Of a stretch of DNA of 7,457 nucleotides, positions 1 through 4,080 are shown piece after piece (the stretch's first letter is position 1; each line of letters opens with the position of its first letter). This DNA comes from Microcaldota archaeon. GTDB lineage: Archaea; Micrarchaeota; Micrarchaeia; Micrarchaeales; Micrarchaeaceae. A model generated the notes under the pieces. The model had not been told where the DNA came from. It saw only the letters and a program-made list of their open reading frames with translations, and made no database searches. Both the position numbers and the translations under genes were made by a program. The DNA lies in assembly GCA_021827955.1 (NCBI GenBank), contig JAKATY010000032.1, forward strand, positions 1 to 7,457, written 5' to 3'.

Positions 1-1145
1 GAAACGGCACAGAGCTGATAAGCATATATGTACCGCCCGGCTTTCCGATATCAGAGGAGGTAGCGAAGCTTAGGGAGGAGCACGGCCAGGCGTCCAACAT
101 AAAATCGAAGACCACGAAGCTCAACGTCCAGGGAGCGATAGAGAAGATAATGCAGTACCTCAAGCTCTACAAGGAGCCGCCAAAGAATGGCTTGGCGGTA
201 TTCTGCGGAAATTTGGCAAGGGAATCAGGCAACGAGGACATAGAGCTTTTCTCCATAGAGCCGCCCATGCCCATAAAGGCGAACATATACAGGTGCGATT
301 CCACATTTCTCCTTGAGCCGCTGCAGGCCATGCTTGAATCCAAGGATATATACGCGCTGCTCGTCATGGACGGCAGGGATGCAACGATAGCCGCGCTGAA
401 AGGCACGAGGGTAGACGTGGAGAAGAAGGTAAGGTCGTTGGCGCACGCAAAGGTGAAGAAGGGAGGCCAAAGCGCAGCAAGATACGAAAGAGGCAGCGAC
501 GAGGCAATAAACGAGTATTACAAGAATGTGGCTGACGCAGTGAACAACCTCTATGCAAAAAACGACTTCAAGATAAAAGGCCTTATAGTTGGAGGGCCAG
601 GTCCCTCAAAAGAGAACTTCGTAAAGGCGAACCACCTAAACTATCAGGTAAAGGTGCTCGGCATATTCGACACGGGCTATACTGACGAGAACGAAGGAGT
701 AAAAGAGCTCCTCGACAAATCAAAGGAGGTATTAAAGGAGCAGGAAGCCATACAGGAAGCGAAGGTAATGGAAAGGTTCCTAAGCGAGATATCCAGGAAG
801 GGGCTCGCCACGTATGGCTACGAAAACGTAAAGAAGGAGCTCGACGCGAACAACGTTGACAAGCTCATAATAAGCGAAGAGGCAGAGATAGATAGAGTAG
901 AATACAGATGCGGACTTTGCAATGCACAGTTTTCGGCGCTTGAGCCTGACGGCCACAGGCAGGAAAAGCATGAATGCGGGGGCAAGCTGGAGGTTATAAG
1001 TACCAAGGACGTGCTTGCAGAGATAGTTGACATTGCAGAGCAGAAGGGAGTAGAGACCTATTTCATATCGGCAGACAGCCAATACGGCCAGGAGCTGCTC
1101 ATGGGATTCAAGGGAATCGCGGCGATGCTGCGATACAAGCGCTGA
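1..1145 (+). CDS. prf1: Peptide chain release factor aRF1 (class I, archaeal), 5'-truncated
   Basis: Translation termination factor: it reads all three stop codons in the ribosomal A site and triggers peptidyl-tRNA hydrolysis. The reading frame is open from the window edge (first full codon at base 3, Asn of NGTEL), and the ATG at 150 is internal. Visible motifs, numbered from that Asn: NIKS at 32-35 and YxCxxxF (YRCDSTF) at 96-102, both part of stop-codon recognition in domain 1; GGQ at 154-156 within GGQSAARYER, the catalytic loop of domain 2; and a C-terminal minidomain around 300-330 with CxxC, a nearby His and a further Cys, as in zinc-binding archaeal homologues. About 380 residues are present. 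Family members run to about 410-420, so only some 25-35 N-terminal residues are missing. The residue after GGQSAAR is Tyr where Phe is usual, a mild change. The stop is TGA. A short hairpin lies downstream, before the next gene. Confidence 0.97.
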   Translation, partial: NGTELISIYVPPGFPISEEVAKLREEHGQASNIKSKTTKLNVQGAIEKIMQYLKLYKEPPKNGLAVFCGNLARESGNEDIELFSIEPPMPIKANIYRCDSTFLLEPLQAMLESKDIYALLVMDGRDATIAALKGTRVDVEKKVRSLAHAKVKKGGQSAARYERGSDEAINEYYKNVADAVNNLYAKNDFKIKGLIVGGPGPSKENFVKANHLNYQVKVLGIFDTGYTDENEGVKELLDKSKEVLKEQEAIQEAKVMERFLSEISRKGLATYGYENVKKELDANNVDKLIISEEAEIDRVEYRCGLCNAQFSALEPDGHRQEKHECGGKLEVISTKDVLAEIVDIAEQKGVETYFISADSQYGQELLMGFKGIAAMLRYKR

Positions 1146-1177
1146 AGGCAGGAAGCGGAAAGCGCAGAATGCAGGCA

Positions 1178-1193
1178 GAGGTGCGTGCACCTC
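1178..1193 (+). other. Hairpin between aRF1 and the next gene, possible weak terminator
   Basis: Perfect inverted repeat GAGGTGC-gt-GCACCTC (six to seven base pairs with a tight loop) starting 33 bases after the aRF1 stop codon. It is followed by A- and T-rich sequence rather than a clean T-run, so termination here is only possible. It could also be an mRNA-processing or stability element. Confidence 0.3.
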
Positions 1194-1200
1194 GGCAAAA

Positions 1201-1209
1201 TCTTTAAGC
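1201..1209 (+). promoter_or_regulatory. Weak TATA-like element ahead of the 364-residue membrane protein gene
   Basis: TCTTTAAGC lies about 40 bases upstream of the ATG at 1245. With usual archaeal spacing it would start transcription near 1230, giving a leader of about 15 bases that includes a purine-rich GGGGGAAG (1231-1238) in place of a good Shine-Dalgarno site. The match is poor, and read-through from aRF1 is an equal possibility. Confidence 0.3.
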
Positions 1210-1244
1210 TTTTGCAGTCAAAGTAGGCAAGGGGGAAGAGCAGT

Positions 1245-2339
1245 ATGGAAGGGGAGATAGCGTATCTTTTCATGTTCGACTTCGGCGCGAGCTTCACAGA
1301 GGAGCAGCTAGCAGGGCTTCTGAAGAACCAGGAGGATTTCTCGAAATATGAATATACCAGGCCGAGCCCGGAGGAGATATCGACCTTCAATGTTCCTACG
1401 ATATTCAATCTCAAAGAGGAAACGCTGACGCAAGGGGAAGCGCAGTACAAGTTCAAGGTGCAGGCTGCGCTGTACAGGTTCGGTGGCGTTTCAATAAGGA
1501 TAAGGTACCAGATAGCCGACACGAACTACAACCAGATAGTAAAGCTCACATTCGACAAGCAGGTAAACGCTTTCGTGCAGGGGGTGCTTGCAAAGAGCAG
1601 GAAGAAGATAGAGGCGGCGCTCTCAAAAGTTGCAAAGATCAGCATAAACCAGACTTCCGAAACCTACAGGTTCTATTACATAGACGGAGACAAGCCGCAG
1701 ATATTGGGCAAATACAAGAAGGCGATTGCCGGGCTCATGATAGACGAGCCCGAAGCCGACGCGCTTGACGATTCTTACGTTGACAATTTGATTTCCAAAG
1801 GTTTCTCTTACGACAACAAGAACGTGTTCTTTGCGGGCTGGGAAAGCGCGGTGCTTGTGGACAGGGAATACGCTCATGAACACGAATTGCTTATAGCCGA
1901 AATAGCGAACCTTCAGCTCCTGGAGATGAGAATCTACCATGAAAAGCTGACAAGGCAGATAGAGGGCAGCAGCAAGTACATAGAGCTCTTTCCGAAAAGC
2001 GGGATAGGAAGGTACGTAATAGACAGCAAAACGAGGGAGCTCAACAAGAGCCTAGGGAACCTTTACGACAGCACGAGGAGCATGCTCAACAGCATAAACG
2101 ACATGGTCTTCGGCACAGGAGAATGGTACCTCTCAAGGGTCTATTCTACTTTCGTCTACACTTTCAAGCTTGACGAATGGAAAGCCATAATAGAAAAGGA
2201 CCTTGAAGCGATAAGCAGGGAGAGGGAATTCGTGGCAGATCTTATAAAGTTCGACTATGACGTGCTTCTCGAGTACATAATAATCCTGCTCATAGTAATA
2301 GAGATATTCGTGGAAGTATTCTACATGCTGAAAGTCTGA
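1245..2339 (+). CDS. Tail-anchored membrane protein, possibly RMD1/DUF155-like
   Basis: A 364-residue protein that I do not firmly recognise. It has no N-terminal signal peptide. It begins with a short hydrophobic strand (IAYLFMFDFGASF), continues as a mixed, charged soluble region, and ends in a long helical stretch (about 290-340) followed by one transmembrane helix (about 342-361) and a very short tail, so it should be a cytoplasmic domain tail-anchored in the membrane. The order of parts, with a WESAVLVDRE-like segment, long helices and an LEYIIILLIVIEI terminus, recalls the RMD1/DUF155 family, whose members end in a similar LEWIIIxLIxxE helix. This is a pattern-level resemblance only. 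No cysteine is visible, unlike the surface proteins downstream. The start is the first ATG, with only a loose purine-rich stretch upstream; Met10 is an alternative. It may be co-transcribed with aRF1, 99 bases upstream. The stop is TGA. Confidence 0.85.
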   Translation: MEGEIAYLFMFDFGASFTEEQLAGLLKNQEDFSKYEYTRPSPEEISTFNVPTIFNLKEETLTQGEAQYKFKVQAALYRFGGVSIRIRYQIADTNYNQIVKLTFDKQVNAFVQGVLAKSRKKIEAALSKVAKISINQTSETYRFYYIDGDKPQILGKYKKAIAGLMIDEPEADALDDSYVDNLISKGFSYDNKNVFFAGWESAVLVDREYAHEHELLIAEIANLQLLEMRIYHEKLTRQIEGSSKYIELFPKSGIGRYVIDSKTRELNKSLGNLYDSTRSMLNSINDMVFGTGEWYLSRVYSTFVYTFKLDEWKAIIEKDLEAISREREFVADLIKFDYDVLLEYIIILLIVIEIFVEVFYMLKV

Positions 2340-2352
2340 TTTGGAAAATATG

Positions 2353-2400
2353 AGCAGGAAGGCCGCAATTTGCAACAGCGAGCAGGCTTGCGGCTTTGCT
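2353..2400. terminator. Long hairpin between the convergent membrane protein gene and tRNA-Val
   Basis: AAGGCCGCAA (2359-2368) pairs with TTGCGGCTTT (2388-2397) in a ten-pair stem with one G-U and a 19-base loop. An outer AGC/GCT pairing (2353-2355 with 2398-2400) could extend it past a small bulge. It begins 14 bases after the TGA at 2337-2339 and lies between converging transcripts, so it could act on either strand. No strong T-run follows on either side, so terminator is the best guess and not a firm call. Confidence 0.35.
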
Positions 2401-2447
2401 TCAATTCCCGCATTCTAACCTGCATTTTGCTTTAACGCTTCTAGAAG

Positions 2448-2519
2448 TGGGCCCGCGGAGAATCGGACTCCGGCTCTCCGCCTTGTGAAGGCGGCGTCTT
2501 ACCATTCGACTACGAGCCC
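2448..2519 (-). tRNA. tRNA-Val (anticodon CAC), no intron, no encoded CCA
   Basis: The complete cloverleaf reads on the minus strand. The acceptor stem is GGGCTCG with CGGGCCC (one U-G pair). The D arm has three pairs (GTC/GAC) plus a G-A at 13-22, and G18G19 are present. The anticodon arm is CCGCC-TTCACAA-GGCGG, with U33 and anticodon CAC at 34-36, reading GTG. A five-base variable loop (AGAGC) follows, then the T arm CGGAG-TCCGATT-CTCCG. The discriminator is A73 (base 2448), normal for valine. The 72 bases fit every standard position. The 3' CCA must be added after transcription, since CTT follows. One oddity is C at position 55 instead of the near-universal T (pseudouridine 55). A ten-base palindrome CTTCTAGAAG (2438-2447) abuts the mature 3' end. 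Confidence 0.95.
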
Positions 2520-2539
2520 GTGCATTATTCTTTTGCACG

Positions 2540-2552
2540 AAATATTTAAATT
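2540..2552 (-). promoter_or_regulatory. TATA box of tRNA-Val, spaced for a near-leaderless start
   Basis: On the minus strand AATTTAAATATTT contains TTTAAATA centred near 2546, about 27 bases ahead of the first tRNA base at 2519. Archaeal transcription usually begins 22-27 bases past the TATA centre, so the start should fall at or within a few bases of the mature 5' end. A small inverted repeat (GTGCA at 2520-2524, TGCAC at 2534-2538) fills the gap between the box and the tRNA. Confidence 0.65.
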
Positions 2553-2626
2553 AATGGCTTGAAAAAGGATTGCAATTTTTAAGGCAGGCAAAATCCGCAT
2601 GGCGCTGCCCGGTTTCCATAAAAACC

Positions 2627-2657
2627 TTTTTATATTATAACTACGGCAATTATATAT
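2627..2657 (+). promoter_or_regulatory. Candidate TATA boxes for the PDO gene
   Basis: Two AT-rich elements lie upstream of the PDO gene: TTTTTATATT (about 2627-2636) and AATTATATATGCG (about 2649-2657). They would give starts near 2657-2660 and 2678-2680, with leaders of roughly 50 or 33 bases. I cannot choose between them. The region 2520-2711 is a divergent promoter zone shared with the tRNA. Confidence 0.5.
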
Positions 2658-2700
2658 GCGTTTCCTACTTTTCAGGCAATAGGCATTGACGCAGCTGTTT

Positions 2701-2706
2701 AGGTGA
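2701..2706 (+). promoter_or_regulatory. Shine-Dalgarno site that fixes the PDO start at 2712
   Basis: AGGTGA is a textbook archaeal Shine-Dalgarno core and sits five bases before ATG 2712. An in-frame GTG at 2703 lies inside this site and so cannot be served by it, which makes the ATG the likely start. Confidence 0.7.
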
Positions 2707-2711
2707 AAATA

Positions 2712-3362
2712 ATGGCTATAATAGAAGGAGAGAATCTAAAATTCGTGAAGGAGCTTTTCCAGAAGGAGCTAAAAGGCGAGGTAAACCTGATTTTCTTCAA
2801 AAGCGAAGATAATTGCGAGACCTGCAATGACATAAAAGAGATGCTGAGCGAGCTTGCAGCTATAGACGGAAGGATAAAGCTTACTTTATACGATATAAAG
2901 GAGAATGCAAAGGAGGCGAAGTTCCTTGGCGTGGACAAAGCGCCCGCTACGGTTATAGGCGGCAAGAAGATATACAACGCCTATTACTTCGGCATGCCTT
3001 CTGGCTACGAGTTCTCGGCCTTGCTAGAAGATATAGTTGACGCTTCGGCAGGCACCACAAAGCTCAGCGAAGAGACGAAGGAGTCGCTGAAGGGCTTGAA
3101 AAGCAACGTAGAGATAAAGGTTTTCGTTACACCTACGTGCCCGTATTGCCCAAGGGCGGTAAGGATGGCGCACCAGCTCGCAATGGAAAGCAGCAAGATC
3201 AAAGGGATAATGGTAGAATCCATGGAGTTTCCGGAGTGGGCCAACCAGTACGACGTCATGGCGGTGCCAAAGATAGTAATAAACGAGACAACAAGCTTCG
3301 AGGGCGCGCTGCCAGAGAAAATGTTCATGGAGCAGGTAATGGCGGCGGCAAACAAGGAGTAA
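2712..3362 (+). CDS. Protein disulfide oxidoreductase (PDO, glutaredoxin-like, two thioredoxin folds)
   Basis: A 216-residue cytoplasmic dithiol-disulfide oxidoreductase of the archaeal PDO/glutaredoxin-like family, whose members form, reduce or isomerise protein disulfides. There are two tandem thioredoxin-fold units. The N-terminal unit carries CETC at 35-38 and its partner proline in KAPATVIGG (Pro78). The C-terminal unit carries the classic CPYC at 143-146 after the strand IKVFVT, with the cis-proline in AVPKIVINE (Pro186). The length is close to the roughly 225 residues known for Pyrococcus-type PDO. No signal peptide or membrane segment is seen. The N-terminal CETC is less usual than the CPYC site and may tune redox potential (inference). 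The gene has its own promoter zone, is followed by a palindrome plus T-tract terminator, and converges on a block of cysteine-containing surface proteins. The start choice rests on AGGTGA five bases before the ATG. Confidence 0.95.
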   Translation: MAIIEGENLKFVKELFQKELKGEVNLIFFKSEDNCETCNDIKEMLSELAAIDGRIKLTLYDIKENAKEAKFLGVDKAPATVIGGKKIYNAYYFGMPSGYEFSALLEDIVDASAGTTKLSEETKESLKGLKSNVEIKVFVTPTCPYCPRAVRMAHQLAMESSKIKGIMVESMEFPEWANQYDVMAVPKIVINETTSFEGALPEKMFMEQVMAAANKE

Positions 3363-3391
3363 GGAGCGCTCCTATCTTTTTTTTCTTTTTC
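3363..3391 (+). terminator. Intrinsic terminator of the PDO gene
   Basis: Immediately after the TAA stop comes the perfect ten-base palindrome GGAGCGCTCC (3363-3372), then a T-rich tract of about 15 bases (from 3377) broken by a single C. T-tracts of this type terminate archaeal RNA polymerase. The remaining bases up to 3470 hold two small hairpins (CTTGC/GCAAG at 3391-3408 and CTCGC/GCGAG at 3422-3437) that might end the opposing transcript, but neither has a T-run on the minus strand. Confidence 0.65.
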
Positions 3392-3470
3392 TTGCTCTGC
3401 CCGGCAAGCTATTGCATCGTTCTCGCCATAAAGCGAGTATTTGGGATAAAGGCAAAGGCGATAGCGGCGA

Positions 3471-4013
3471 TCACTTTGTCAGCTCATATGCTATTCCGCA
3501 TTCCTGCATGAATTGTGTGTCTCCGCTCACATAAAGATTGCTTCCGGAGACGTAAGTGCTGTTTTCGAGGCTGTAGTTCAGGAATATGCTTGGCACGCCC
3601 TTGCTGAAGTTAAGGCAGTTAGACGTGCTGGTATAGGTATAGTTCTTTATCGTGCCGCCAAGGCCGTTTGACGAGTATACGCAGCTTGTGCTGTTCATCA
3701 CATAATAGCCTATCGTGCCCGGGCTCCTGTGCGTACTCGGCGTCTCTATGATCTTTTCTATGAGAGCTGTAGCGCAATCTACGGTGCTTGCCAAAGCGGT
3801 CCCGTTCTGCGCGTTTACGTATATGTTGACTTTTGGCGCCGAGTCGAAAGCGTTTTTGAACGAAGAAAGATGCGCTGCACTGGAGGAGGATATCCTGAGG
3901 TAGACTACAACCGATATGACTATTATTACTGCGATTATCGCTATGATTAGCGCTATCGCCAATGCGTTGCCGCCGCTCTTTTTCTTTTCTGTTTTGTTCA
4001 CGCTGCGTGCCAA
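3471..4013 (-). CDS. Membrane-anchored extracytoplasmic protein with four-cysteine domain
   Basis: A 180-residue protein of no family I recognise. A lysine-rich N-terminus (1-13) is followed by one transmembrane helix (about 17-39) and a Ser/Asn-rich extracytoplasmic domain with several N-glycosylation sequons. Cysteines at 80, 111, 133 and 172 line up with the four cysteines of the C-terminal domain of the 696-residue protein encoded just upstream. Shared landmarks are CATAL/CATSL, GVPSIFLNYS/GTPVIFLGANYT, a short LYVSGD/LHVGNG strand and a YELTK/YALSK ending, so the two are paralogues over about 120 residues. The start is TTG at 4013, supported by AGGTGT four bases upstream; GTG at codon 5 is an alternative. 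The gap to the upstream gene is 51 bases with no clear promoter, suggesting one operon. The N-terminus also resembles a type IV pilin (class III) signal, but the residues before a possible cleavage site do not fit it well. The stop is TGA. Confidence 0.85.
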   Translation of the reverse strand: MARSVNKTEKKKSGGNALAIALIIAIIAVIIVISVVVYLRISSSSAAHLSSFKNAFDSAPKVNIYVNAQNGTALASTVDCATALIEKIIETPSTHRSPGTIGYYVMNSTSCVYSSNGLGGTIKNYTYTSTSNCLNFSKGVPSIFLNYSLENSTYVSGSNLYVSGDTQFMQECGIAYELTK

Positions 4014-4017
4014 GTTG

Positions 4018-4023
4018 ACACCT
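4018..4023 (-). promoter_or_regulatory. Shine-Dalgarno site supporting the TTG start at 4013
   Basis: On the minus strand AGGTGT, one mismatch from the AGGTGA consensus, ends four bases before TTG 4013. Its placement matches those of the other well-supported starts in the window (AGGTGA-5-ATG for the PDO gene, AGGCGA-4-ATG for the 696-residue protein). Confidence 0.55.
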
Positions 4024-4050
4024 TATTTCAAGCTAAATGCCCGCACATGC

Positions 4051-4080
4051 CGCGCTTCCAAAGCTTATTTTGAAAGCGCG
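4051..4080 (-). other. Hairpin straddling the stop codon between the two surface protein genes
   Basis: CGCGCTT (4051-4057) is perfectly complementary to AAGCGCG (4074-4080), separated by 16 bases that contain the TAA stop of the upstream gene. In the minus-strand RNA it would fold across the gene junction. It could modulate coupling, processing or partial termination between the two cistrons. There is no T-run, so full termination is unlikely. Confidence 0.35.

Noticed and set aside
150..152. ATG at 150 as the start of the release factor
   Set aside because: NIKS and NGTELISIYVPP-like aRF1 sequence continue in frame upstream to the window edge.
2350..2418. 22-codon frame with two cysteines just after the 364-residue protein gene
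   Set aside because: It has no convincing Shine-Dalgarno site, is too short for coding evidence, and lies inside the hairpin region 2353-2400.
2703..2711. GTG start at 2703 for the PDO gene
   Set aside because: The GTG lies inside the AGGTGA site that serves ATG 2712 at ideal spacing.
3137..3511. 124-codon plus-strand frame overlapping the PDO gene
   Set aside because: It is out of frame with a clear PDO sequence, is Gly/Arg/Lys-rich as expected of a shadow, and runs through the terminator.
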